A program made the position numbers and the translations under genes. Of a stretch of DNA of 21,550 bases, positions 7,855-13,379 are shown in pieces. A model generated the notes under the pieces. That model had not been told where the DNA came from and searched no databases. It saw nothing but the letters and a program-made list of their open reading frames with translations. How positions within the stretch are numbered: position 1 is the stretch's first letter; each line of letters opens with the position of its first letter. The DNA lies in IMG/VR virus record IMGVR_UViG_3300036985_007994, positions 1 through 21,550 of that record; one strand, written 5' to 3'. The DNA is from a virus.

Positions 7855-8646
7855 TCAAGGCAAAACCTTGCAACATTCGAAATGCATCCCGTCCATTCTA
7901 GTCTTAAACCACATCCCATTAAAAAACCCATGATCATACGCAGATAAAACAAGTTCTCGTACGCAGCCATGGTCGCCTAACAATGCCGGTCTTGCACCTA
8001 AGCCATTCCATTGAGCATTAATGTCGAATGCTGTACCCCAGGCATGATTAGACAATGATGTTCGAGAACCTCTAATGAACCTCGGGGCCCACGAACCGCC
8101 CCACGTGAGTACTCTATCCATCAAACCTTCTCGTTCCCATGTCTCAAATAGACATGTTAACTGATTTACAATGAGTTTATGTACTGAGACCTTTCCATTT
8201 TTCGTCAATTTAGAAAGTTGTGGAATCGTAATCGTAACAATGTTTTTTGCATCCCAACCATCTGTAATGATGATTGCCTCAGGGTTCGTTCCATCGCCCG
8301 CCGGTTTAAACGCAAACTGACCAAATGTTGCTGCGCGAACTGCAGGCGACATTGGCACTGCACCAATTGGCATCGCCGGCCAATTTGGTCCGGACTTATC
8401 ATCGCTGTCATCTATTAATGGATCAAAACCAAGCGTCATCGCTCGACCCATCGTCCCAGGACCAACAACACCATCAACATCGCGACCGGTAAAACCTACG
8501 CTTAACTGAAAGTCTTTTGTCTCTTTCTTTGTTACGGTATCAAATGTTCCATCGACAACGAGCGAGCGCATCGGATCTCGACCGAGCAAAAAATGTTCCC
8601 ACGCCCGAACATCATCGCCAGACATTCCCTCACGTAAAGTTCTCAT
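7855..8646 (-). CDS. Endolysin: peptidoglycan-binding domain + M15 peptidase
   Basis: This 263-aa protein has two domains. Residues about 1-75 form a PG_binding_1-type domain (LREGMSGDDVRAWEHFL, VDGTFDTVT, DFQLSVGF, VDGVVGPGTM). Residues about 155-263 form a zinc D-Ala-D-Ala carboxypeptidase/endopeptidase of the M15 type, with SNHAWGTAFDIN and DGMHFE. His201, Asp208 and His255 are the expected zinc ligands. It should cut peptide cross-links or stems in peptidoglycan, either at lysis or as a virion-borne enzyme. No signal peptide is visible, so export would need a holin or another route, and none was recognised here. The start overlaps the preceding stop (ATGA), with a good GAGG Shine-Dalgarno sequence. 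Placement between tail genes and the envelope-type genes fits either role. Confidence 0.93.
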   Translation of the reverse strand: MRTLREGMSGDDVRAWEHFLLGRDPMRSLVVDGTFDTVTKKETKDFQLSVGFTGRDVDGVVGPGTMGRAMTLGFDPLIDDSDDKSGPNWPAMPIGAVPMSPAVRAATFGQFAFKPAGDGTNPEAIIITDGWDAKNIVTITIPQLSKLTKNGKVSVHKLIVNQLTCLFETWEREGLMDRVLTWGGSWAPRFIRGSRTSLSNHAWGTAFDINAQWNGLGARPALLGDHGCVRELVLSAYDHGFFNGMWFKTRMDGMHFECCKVLP

Positions 8647-9419
8647 TCTGTTTCCTCACCTTCAAATCCGGGAAAAATACCCGAATCTAAATCATGTAAC
8701 AATGCTATGATTGAATCTCTAAACAATGTTTGTCTAGGACTAGTCGCATGCACCAATTCTAGTTTATAATTTCGGTGTTTATGATAGAAATAACGATTCA
8801 CAACTTCATCTAATGGCTTTGGCAATGAATCAATCGATACATACGTTATCTTTTTCATAGTAACATTAGAATCAACGTCTAAGCCAACACCGATTGCATG
8901 CAAATCTCTTTCTGGAAGAATAAACGTGATCTTTTCCGGAATTAAATCATGCGCTGTTCGAACAGACATTATGTGATCTAAACGATTCACATAATCAACA
9001 GACTCTAGAGCAATAATTGTTGATCCTTGAAGCGTTGTTTCTGCAACGAGTGACGAATGACTAACGTCGGGATCTACAGATGCCGCGCTTGATTTCTCAT
9101 TTGATTTTGAATTGATCAACTGGGTCGTTATCTCTTTTGAAATTTCACAATCATGTTTCAAACAAAAGAATTCAATTCGATCATCAATAAACCCAACAAA
9201 CTCCTCTAATTTCCTTGCATCTGATGAATTAGACGCCTTAAGATACGTTGTAAATTCATCTTCCATCAATTTGGCTAACATTTTTTCTGTTAACTTAGTC
9301 GAAGGCAATTCCTTGATCGCTGCCCTAGTCCAAACAAACGAAGAAAAATTACGCCTTAATTCTTGAAGATGATCTTTTGATGACAGTACAAACGTGTCTT
9401 TTACTTCACTATTTTTCAT
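8643..9419 (-). CDS. Hypothetical protein in the lysis region
   Basis: This 258-aa protein is not recognised. The first ~120 residues are helical and charged. A Ser/Asn-rich linker follows (about 121-145), then an alpha/beta C-terminal part with TIIALESVDYVNRL, KITFILPERD and VNRYFYHKHRNYKLELVH. There is no transmembrane segment, so it is not an obvious holin despite lying between an SGNH hydrolase and an endolysin. It overlaps the SGNH gene by 11 bases at its start and the endolysin by 4 at its end, so the three are likely translated as a unit. Function unknown. Confidence 0.8.
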   Translation of the reverse strand: MKNSEVKDTFVLSSKDHLQELRRNFSSFVWTRAAIKELPSTKLTEKMLAKLMEDEFTTYLKASNSSDARKLEEFVGFIDDRIEFFCLKHDCEISKEITTQLINSKSNEKSSAASVDPDVSHSSLVAETTLQGSTIIALESVDYVNRLDHIMSVRTAHDLIPEKITFILPERDLHAIGVGLDVDSNVTMKKITYVSIDSLPKPLDEVVNRYFYHKHRNYKLELVHATSPRQTLFRDSIIALLHDLDSGIFPGFEGEETE

Positions 9420-10083
9420 GCTTCAATGGTAACAAAAACCAGATGGTTTGTAACCAGAGTTTTGCGCCGGTGCGATCCGGATGTAATCCATCAGACAACG
9501 TGACAACAATTTTTTCAAGGTCTACGTAATCACATGTCGGAGTAACTGCTTCACGCATAAGATCATTCATCTTCCACGTTTTGCCATGAAGCAAAGCATT
9601 TCCTGCCCAAAAGCAACCAACGTTCTTTTTCGAAACAATATCAAGCATGACGCTTATATTTGGTGCTTTCGTTTGATCGATATGGTTTCCACCCAAAAAT
9701 ACGATTACGTTATCGGTTTCTTGGTCATCATTAAGCGCTGACAAAAACCTTCCAAACGCCCAATAATCAACGCGAGATCCGGATTTACAAACTGTTCTCA
9801 CTTTGTCTAAAGGTTGAACATTGTCTCTAGCATATTCTGCAGCAACTTCAGCAGAAACTGAACTTACTGCACATGCTTCAGAATCACCTATGATCAAAAC
9901 GTTACGAGGAAACGTAGGTTTAACTGGGGGCGGTGTTTCTACGATTTCCAGAACTAAACGTGGGACCAAAACAACTTCAGAAGTCTTGATCAGTACGTCA
10001 TCATCATTGTCAATGATAACACCTTGAGAAGGTTGTTGTGCACAACAGCTTACAAACGCAACAATCGACAACAACCTTTTCAC
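9409..10083 (-). CDS. SGNH/GDSL-type hydrolase, probable lipoprotein
   Basis: This 224-aa protein starts at a GTG with a strong AAAGGAGA Shine-Dalgarno sequence. The N-terminus MKRLLSIVAFVSC is a short signal with a lipobox-like FVSC, suggesting export and lipidation at Cys13, although Phe at -3 is not ideal. The four SGNH blocks can be traced: IIGDSEA (Ser68), SGSR (Gly102), LGGNHID (Asn133) and DGLHPDRTGA (Asp198, His201). Members are esterases or deacylases acting on carbohydrates, lipids or peptidoglycan substituents. Next to an endolysin, an envelope-modifying esterase used in lysis or exclusion is plausible, but the substrate is inferred. A linker with polyproline (about 51-57) separates the anchor from the catalytic part. 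Confidence 0.85.
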   Translation of the reverse strand: MKRLLSIVAFVSCCAQQPSQGVIIDNDDDVLIKTSEVVLVPRLVLEIVETPPPVKPTFPRNVLIIGDSEACAVSSVSAEVAAEYARDNVQPLDKVRTVCKSGSRVDYWAFGRFLSALNDDQETDNVIVFLGGNHIDQTKAPNISVMLDIVSKKNVGCFWAGNALLHGKTWKMNDLMREAVTPTCDYVDLEKIVVTLSDGLHPDRTGAKLWLQTIWFLLPLKHEK

Positions 10084-10084
10084 G

Positions 10085-10678
10085 TTATCTCCTTTTCAAT
10101 AGAACAGGTTCACCCATAATTGGCTTAAACAATTCCCAAGCATGATTATTTGCCAACCATTCATCAACAGCGGCTTTCACACCGTGTTTTTCTGTCTCAA
10201 CTTTTTTCGTTGTTAAAGCATTTGAAGCATACTCAGGTCGTTCTGAGTAAAACAAATCTCGTTCTGACCAACGACCATCATAATCATCAACGACAATAAT
10301 CGCATCATTAGACACAATATCTTGTATGACTTTCAATTCTTCGGAAACAGTATGATAGTTGTGATCGCCGTCTAACATGACAACATCAAACTTTGCACCT
10401 TGATCTTTTAGTTTAGGAAGAATTTTGAGACTGTTATCTTCAACGAGATAAGCTACTTGTTGCGTTTGTAGATCTAAATTCCCTAACATTATGTTGACCT
10501 GGTCTTGAACCATGACATCAACGCCAAGCATAAAAAACTGTGGCTGAGTTCGAGCCAAAAACGCTAACAATGAAATGAATGTTACACCACGGTCTACACC
10601 GATTTCAATGACTGAAGGTGGTCGACCTAACGCGTGTAAGTGTTGCTTTACACGCGGGATATATCCATGATATGCTAT
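10085..10678 (-). CDS. Class I SAM methyltransferase (Methyltransf_24-like), ATA start
   Basis: From an ATA start this would be a 197-aa protein. SAM motif I is VIEIGVDRGVT (residues 23-33), LDGDHNYHT is at about 102-110, and VVDDYDGRW is at about 131-137, matching small O-methyltransferases of the cephalosporin-hydroxylase/TylF-like group. Motif I lies upstream of the first normal start codon (TTG at 10570), so the coding region must begin earlier. Between the in-frame stop at about 10711 and that TTG there is no ATG, GTG or TTG. ATA at 10676-10678 sits 7 bases after AGGAGAGG and overlaps the preceding stop as ATAG, the same geometry as the usual ATGA. A sequencing frameshift is the alternative. 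The substrate is unknown; a virion glycan or host surface sugar is possible. Confidence 0.8.
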   Translation of the reverse strand: MAYHGYIPRVKQHLHALGRPPSVIEIGVDRGVTFISLLAFLARTQPQFFMLGVDVMVQDQVNIMLGNLDLQTQQVAYLVEDNSLKILPKLKDQGAKFDVVMLDGDHNYHTVSEELKVIQDIVSNDAIIVVDDYDGRWSERDLFYSERPEYASNALTTKKVETEKHGVKAAVDEWLANNHAWELFKPIMGEPVLLKRR

Positions 10679-10893
10679 CGCGCTACCTCTCCTTTCCCTA
10701 GAAGGTATTGAACCTCTTTAACGTCGATGTCAGAATGTATTAGCTTTAGTAACGTATCGCCTGTTAACTGCACACCGTCTTTTGACGATACTACAAGGGT
10801 CCCATCATTCCTAATGACCAAACGCATACGATCATTAAACAAAAGCATATCACCGTTTTGTTCGGATGACATCGTCAGATTAATATTTGACAT
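10675..10893 (-). CDS. Small hypothetical protein, 72 aa
   Basis: This small protein starts at an ATG with a strong AGGAAGG Shine-Dalgarno sequence. It is predicted mostly as beta strands (GDMLLFNDRMRLVIRNDGTLVVSS) ending in a short helix (VKEVQYLLGKGEV). No known motif was found. Its stop overlaps the proposed ATA start of the methyltransferase, and its last codons carry that gene's ribosome-binding site, so the two are likely coupled. Function unknown. Confidence 0.75.
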   Translation of the reverse strand: MSNINLTMSSEQNGDMLLFNDRMRLVIRNDGTLVVSSKDGVQLTGDTLLKLIHSDIDVKEVQYLLGKGEVAR

Positions 10894-10895
10894 TA

Positions 10896-11129
10896 TTACC
10901 TTCCTGAAATAAGGGCCTGGATAGCTGTCTTGACGCGCTCCTGTAATTCAGCCGGGAGCGCAGACAACAATACGTACGTTTCAGCGCGCTGAGAATTTAT
11001 TGGCACACCTCCTTGAACGTAATCAGAGCTTGGCGTTACGATCGCTCTAAGCGAAATTGGCGGAAGACCAACTCGCGAGTTAACAATCGGTTGATATAGG
11101 TCTACTAGATTCTTTCGTTGATCGCTCAT
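10896..11129 (-). CDS. Small hypothetical protein, 77 aa
   Basis: This 77-aa protein has a Pro-rich middle (VGLPPISLRAIVTPSSDYVQ) and an amphipathic C-terminal helix (LPAELQERVKTAIQALI). The ATG overlaps the preceding stop as ATGA, with AGGAAAG about 15 bases upstream, so translation probably depends on coupling. Two bases separate it from the next gene. It has no recognisable family and could be a small virion or regulatory protein. Confidence 0.7.
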   Translation of the reverse strand: MSDQRKNLVDLYQPIVNSRVGLPPISLRAIVTPSSDYVQGGVPINSQRAETYVLLSALPAELQERVKTAIQALISGR

Positions 11130-11302
11130 GACTTTAACAACTGCTTTCCTTCATGAAGTTGATTTGCTGACTCTAACTGCTTCTTAAGCAATGTTAACCT
11201 CTCCTGAAGCTGCCTTACATCACCACCGGCTGTCTCAACAACCTTGATTTCATCTTCGTTGGTCTTAATCAATTCAAGCAAATGTTCTGTGAATGCTGAC
11301 AT
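11126..11302 (-). CDS. Small coiled-coil protein, 58 aa
   Basis: From the ATG at 11302 the product is MSAFTEHLLELIKTN and onward, almost wholly helical, with a heptad pattern in DVRQLQERLTLLKKQLESA. An in-frame ATG at 11314 would add four residues (MIVY). The downstream start is preferred because TATGAT lies exactly 7 bases before it, the same spacing seen before three other genes, which would place 11314 inside the promoter. No Shine-Dalgarno sequence is present for either start. Function unknown. Confidence 0.7.
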   Translation of the reverse strand: MSAFTEHLLELIKTNEDEIKVVETAGGDVRQLQERLTLLKKQLESANQLHEGKQLLKS

Positions 11303-11315
11303 ATAAACAATCATA
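11300..11315 (-). promoter_or_regulatory. Leaderless-type promoter: TATGAT, 7 nt, ATG
   Basis: TATGAT (11310-11315, minus strand) is followed by TGTTTAT and the ATG of the 58-aa gene. A possible -35 (TTGAAA) lies 18 bases upstream, which makes this the most complete promoter of the set. It would start the run of small genes leading into the methyltransferase. Confidence 0.55.
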
Positions 11316-11328
11316 CACTTAACTTGTC

Positions 11329-11562
11329 TTAATTTTCAAGACAAAGCATGCAATCAATATTGGTACCTTGCATATAGATTTGTCGACACAACGTGCTAAT
11401 ACCATTTACGACAGCTAAACAGTAAATCGATTGACAATATTGTAACCAATCAATATCAGTTTTTTTGCTTGAGATAACCAAACACGTTTGATCAAAAAGA
11501 AGAATCAATGACCCGGGTGTTATGTCTTTGGCTTGAACTAAGCAAGGTTTTCCTAACATCAT
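11329..11562 (-). CDS. Small cysteine-containing hypothetical protein, 77 aa
   Basis: The ATG at 11562 overlaps the preceding stop as ATGA; an in-frame TTG at 11571 is a weaker alternative. The protein has seven Cys spread singly (KPCLV, QTCLV, YCQS, YCLAV, LCRQ, DCMLC), not in CXXC pairs apart from the last group, and a beta-rich pattern (PGSLILLFDQTCLVISS). It may be a small beta-barrel. A metal-binding role is possible but not supported by spacing. Function unknown. Confidence 0.6.
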   Translation of the reverse strand: MMLGKPCLVQAKDITPGSLILLFDQTCLVISSKKTDIDWLQYCQSIYCLAVVNGISTLCRQIYMQGTNIDCMLCLEN

Positions 11563-11819
11563 GCGATCCAAGCATTAACAACATCGCCGTCTCTTACGTC
11601 GACATTTACACGCGTCATTGATCTGGATGTATTGCTATGTTTCAAGGCAACATTATCAAGTCTAGACACACGCATTGAAAATCCAAACGCTTTAACTCGA
11701 GCAAACGCTGCGGCTAATTGAATTCCTTTTATTAGGGCCAACAACGCTACAACGTTAGCTTGTTTCACTGACGACCTACGACGATCCTTTGCACAACTCA
11801 CATTACTCACAAAAATCAC
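11559..11819 (-). CDS. Small basic hypothetical protein, 86 aa
   Basis: This protein probably starts at a GTG 3 bases after AAAGAAAG, although internal GTG codons could also serve. It is basic, with an amphipathic helix (VVALLALIKGIQLAAAFARVKAF) and a beta end (MTRVNVDVRDGDVVNAWI). Arg and Lys are frequent at the N-terminus (KDRRRSSVK), so nucleic-acid contact is possible but unproven. It begins 33 bases beyond the mature tmRNA 3' end and may share its transcript. The start is uncertain. Confidence 0.55.
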   Translation of the reverse strand: MIFVSNVSCAKDRRRSSVKQANVVALLALIKGIQLAAAFARVKAFGFSMRVSRLDNVALKHSNTSRSMTRVNVDVRDGDVVNAWIA

Positions 11820-11831
11820 ACACTTTCTTTG

Positions 11832-11849
11832 TTACGCATCAGAGCGTAA
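11832..11849 (-). promoter_or_regulatory. Hairpin abutting the tmRNA 3' end
   Basis: TTACGC-TCTGAT-GCGTAA forms a perfect 6-bp stem directly after the CCACTA that ends the tmRNA acceptor. No U-tract follows, so it is more likely a 3' processing or protecting stem than a standard terminator. Confidence 0.4.
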
Positions 11850-11852
11850 TAG

Positions 11853-12207
11853 TGGAGGTAGCGAGGAATTGAACCTCGCGTCCGCGAAACATTTTCCTAG
11901 CGTTTCATCCACAGGCTTGACCTACATTTCAATCGCCTTAAGGTTAGGCTTAAGCTGCTACGTTTACGTCTTCAACAGCGTCAGACGTTTTCGTTTTTAC
12001 ACCCGACGGTGTTTTGCTAGCATCACTAGCGTTACTCAACATTCTTTTCTTAGGTCGTTGAGAACCAGTCCACTTCAAGCCGCGAGGCTATCAGCGAATG
12101 AGCCGTTGTCGTTGGCATCTATACGTCAATTGGGTTTTAAACCGGACCCTCTTGCACCGGCACCTGCAACACCAAGCATCCGATCCACGTCGAAACCTGG
12201 TACCCCC
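11853..12207 (-). ncRNA. ssrA: Phage-encoded tmRNA (one-piece)
   Basis: This is a transfer-messenger RNA of 355 nt, which rescues stalled ribosomes and tags the unfinished protein. The 5' GGGGGTA (12207-12201) pairs with the 3' TACCTCC (11860-11854), giving the G3-U70 alanine identity pair, with A73 as discriminator. GGTTTCGACG near the 5' end and GGACGCGAGGTTCAATTCC near the 3' end match tmRNA consensus blocks. An H-type pseudoknot PK1 is visible at 12132-12160: CCGG/CCGG and GGGT/ACCC. TAGAT sits just before the resume codon GCC (12116), and the tag reads ANDNGSFADSLAA, then TGA (12077-12075). CCA is not encoded; CTA stands in its place. The T-stem can form 6 bp (GCGAGG/CCTCGC) instead of 5. 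Short hairpins follow the tag, as in other tmRNAs. No convincing promoter was found just upstream. Confidence 0.95.
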
Positions 12208-12309
12208 ATAAATGGGATCATCGTTAGGTTGTCAATGACCACTTAAGTGCATCGCTAGAATGACCCAGGATGCCCTTAAACAATAACTATCACTTTAAGA
12301 CAGTGACCT

Positions 12310-12438
12310 TCACTTCTTGATATATGAATTTTTCATGCCGGTCTTTGGCATCTTCGAGTGAGGAGCTCGCGACTTTCTAGGGTAATGAAAGGTCTCTTCA
12401 TGTTCGCTGGCATGCATCATGGCTTTCGCGAAAGCCAT
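12310..12438 (-). CDS. Displaced 3' reading frame or small separate ORF, 42 aa
   Basis: This open frame starts at the ATG inside the second copy of a 26-bp tandem repeat and reads MAFAKAMMHASEHEETF, then HYPRKSRAPHSKMPKTG and a basic end, stopping at TGA 12310-12312. It lies +2 relative to the 141-aa gene. If one repeat copy is removed, that gene reads straight into it. It may be the original C-terminus of that gene, a coupled small gene, or chance. The two differences between the repeat copies are both synonymous in the MAFAKAM frame, which argues that both copies have been translated in that frame. No clear Shine-Dalgarno sequence. Confidence 0.4.
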   Translation of the reverse strand: MAFAKAMMHASEHEETFHYPRKSRAPHSKMPKTGMKNSYIKK

Positions 12439-12467
12439 GTCTTCATTGCTTTCGCAAAAGCCATGTC
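12416..12467 (-). repeat. 26-bp imperfect tandem duplication at a gene 3' end
   Basis: Copy 1 (12467-12442) and copy 2 (12441-12416) are 26 bases each and share GACATGGCTTT and GCGAAAGC, differing at T/C, A/C and the last base. The unit length is not a multiple of 3, so the second copy is read in another frame by the 141-aa gene. Copy 2 also contains a perfect 20-base palindrome (12419-12438), centred on CGCG. Confidence 0.85.
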
Positions 12468-12842
12468 TTTTGCATTATCACCGGCCTCTAAAATTTCAGG
12501 AAAAGATGACACTTTGTCATAATCTGATACAGAAGTCTGTACCGTAGAAAGCTCTTGTTCGTCAAGTTTAAATCGCTCTGATAAAATTCTTTTTTGATTA
12601 TCAAGCCATTGATGAACCTTGCTAGGTTCAACCTGAATGTCTGTCATCGCAACAGAACTTTGTTGCGATGATTGAGTCAGTCCAACACTAAGCTTTGATC
12701 GCAACGATTCAATCGTAGAAACCTGTTCATCAACCCAACGACGATGTTCTATCGTAATTGAATTCGGATTTGAAACAAGTTTAGCAAGAGCATCATGACA
12801 CATGATATATGCTGTCAGCATCTCTTCTTTTGTGAATTTCAT
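12417..12842 (-). CDS. Hypothetical helical protein, 3' end altered by repeat
   Basis: This is a 141-aa protein from the ATG at 12842 (a TTG two codons earlier is the alternative). It is mainly helical: KFTKEEMLTAYIMCHDALAKL, then RWVDEQVSTIESLRSKL, a Gln/Ser linker, and WLDNQKRILSERFKLDEQEL. The last in-frame residues, KTWLSRKP, come from the second copy of a 26-bp tandem repeat read in a shifted frame. Without the repeat the protein would continue another ~35 residues into a basic, His-rich tail that stops at 12310. It is therefore either truncated or remodelled at the C-terminus. The upstream region is A-rich (AAAGAAAATATTGAAA) without a good Shine-Dalgarno sequence. No family recognised. 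Confidence 0.65.
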   Translation of the reverse strand: MKFTKEEMLTAYIMCHDALAKLVSNPNSITIEHRRWVDEQVSTIESLRSKLSVGLTQSSQQSSVAMTDIQVEPSKVHQWLDNQKRILSERFKLDEQELSTVQTSVSDYDKVSSFPEILEAGDNAKDMAFAKAMKTWLSRKP

Positions 12843-12873
12843 TTTCAATATTTTCTTTGCTGAAAGAAAAACA

Positions 12874-12944
12874 GTCGCCTAGCATTGAATCGAACAATAC
12901 GAACCGTAATACAACACGGCCAACCCCTATAAAGGTTTAGACGA
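12874..12944 (-). tRNA. tRNA-like cloverleaf, non-canonical (possible GUA anticodon)
   Basis: The minus strand folds as a nearly fully paired cloverleaf. The acceptor is TCGTCTA/TAGGCGA (7 bp, one T-G), the D-like arm AACC/GGTT has an 8-nt loop, the anticodon-like arm GGCCGT/ACGGTT has loop GTTGTATT, and the T arm GTATTG/CAATGC has the classical loop TTCGATT. The D-loop lacks the usual GG pair, the anticodon loop is 8 nt, both lower stems have 6 bp, and CCA is not encoded (CTG follows). A more conventional reading (12875-12943) uses CGTCTAA/CTAGGCG with one mismatch and A73. It may be a degenerate tRNA-Tyr or a tRNA mimic. It begins at the T-tract of the terminator of the upstream gene. Confidence 0.45.
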
Positions 12945-12968
12945 AAAATGGGCGCGATAAGCGCCCAT
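12944..12968 (-). terminator. Rho-independent terminator after the 86-aa gene
   Basis: ATGGGCGC-TTATC-GCGCCCAT is an 8-bp perfect stem followed by a T-tract (TTTTTC) on the minus strand. It lies 5 bases beyond the stop of the 86-aa gene. Confidence 0.85.
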
Positions 12969-12972
12969 CATC

Positions 12973-13233
12973 TTAGAACTGCGACTTACCCGTTGAGGCA
13001 TAGTGCTTGCTCAAGAGACGGTACATCGTACGTGCCTCACGGCCATCAAGCTTGACCTGATCTCCATCAGGAAAATCGATGAAAACATTCGTGCTATCGT
13101 TCTTGGTATCAGTGGTTGCTGCCATCACGATTGAGCCAGAGTCTCGCGACCTGGTCTCTGTTCGCGTCTTGCCGCGGAGATCGATTCGAGTGGAGATACG
13201 TGCGTTACGGTTCTGATTGTTATAGTTGCTCAT
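12973..13233 (-). CDS. Small abundant-type protein, 86 aa (unknown)
   Basis: This 86-aa protein starts at an ATG with an AAGGAAC Shine-Dalgarno sequence. The first ~30 residues are Asn/Arg-rich and disordered (SNYNNQNRNARISTR), then VFIDFPDGDQVKLDGREA and a helix (ARTMYRLLSKHYA). It resembles a small nucleic-acid- or virion-associated protein, but no family is recognised. It is isolated: a 5' hairpin precedes the Shine-Dalgarno sequence and a strong terminator follows the stop, so it probably has its own transcript. Its codons look more G/C-ending than those of neighbouring small genes and resemble the capsid gene, which suggests high expression. Confidence 0.8.
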   Translation of the reverse strand: MSNYNNQNRNARISTRIDLRGKTRTETRSRDSGSIVMAATTDTKNDSTNVFIDFPDGDQVKLDGREARTMYRLLSKHYASTGKSQF

Positions 13234-13250
13234 GTCTTAGAGTTCCTTTT

Positions 13251-13283
13251 CTTGGTTATGAAGCATCATGCTCACCAACCAAG
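13251..13283 (-). promoter_or_regulatory. Leader hairpin upstream of the 86-aa gene
   Basis: CTTGGTT and AACCAAG (7 bp) enclose a second inverted pair, GAGCAT/ATGCTTC. The stem ends 2 bases before the AAGGAAC Shine-Dalgarno sequence. It could stabilise the mRNA or be a binding site for translational control. The rest of the 146-base gap (13284-13379) shows only a weak possible promoter (TTGAAC, 17 nt, TAAATT). Confidence 0.5.
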
Positions 13284-13379
13284 TGATTAAGAATTTATCC
13301 ACAAGACGCTAAGTGTTCAACTAAAGAAACGATCAAAATTTCACAAACGACAAATACACATAACAATCAACAACGTTAA

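Noticed and set aside
7900-10083. A holin among the lysis-region genes
   Set aside because: None of the three proteins has internal transmembrane segments; only the SGNH protein has an N-terminal hydrophobic signal.
12202-12235. TTGACA (12230-12235), 17 bases, then TTTATG, as a sigma70-type promoter for the tmRNA
   Set aside because: The -10 would overlap the first base of the mature tmRNA, so transcription would start inside the gene and lose the acceptor strand.
11869-12246. Plus-strand open reading frame of 125 codons over the tmRNA
   Set aside because: It is fully explained as the antisense of the tmRNA; its sequence has no protein-like features of its own.
12861-12900. TTTTTCTTT...AAAGAAAA inverted pair after the tRNA-like element as a terminator
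   Set aside because: The stem is only A-T pairs and is not followed by a T-tract, so it is unlikely to terminate transcription.
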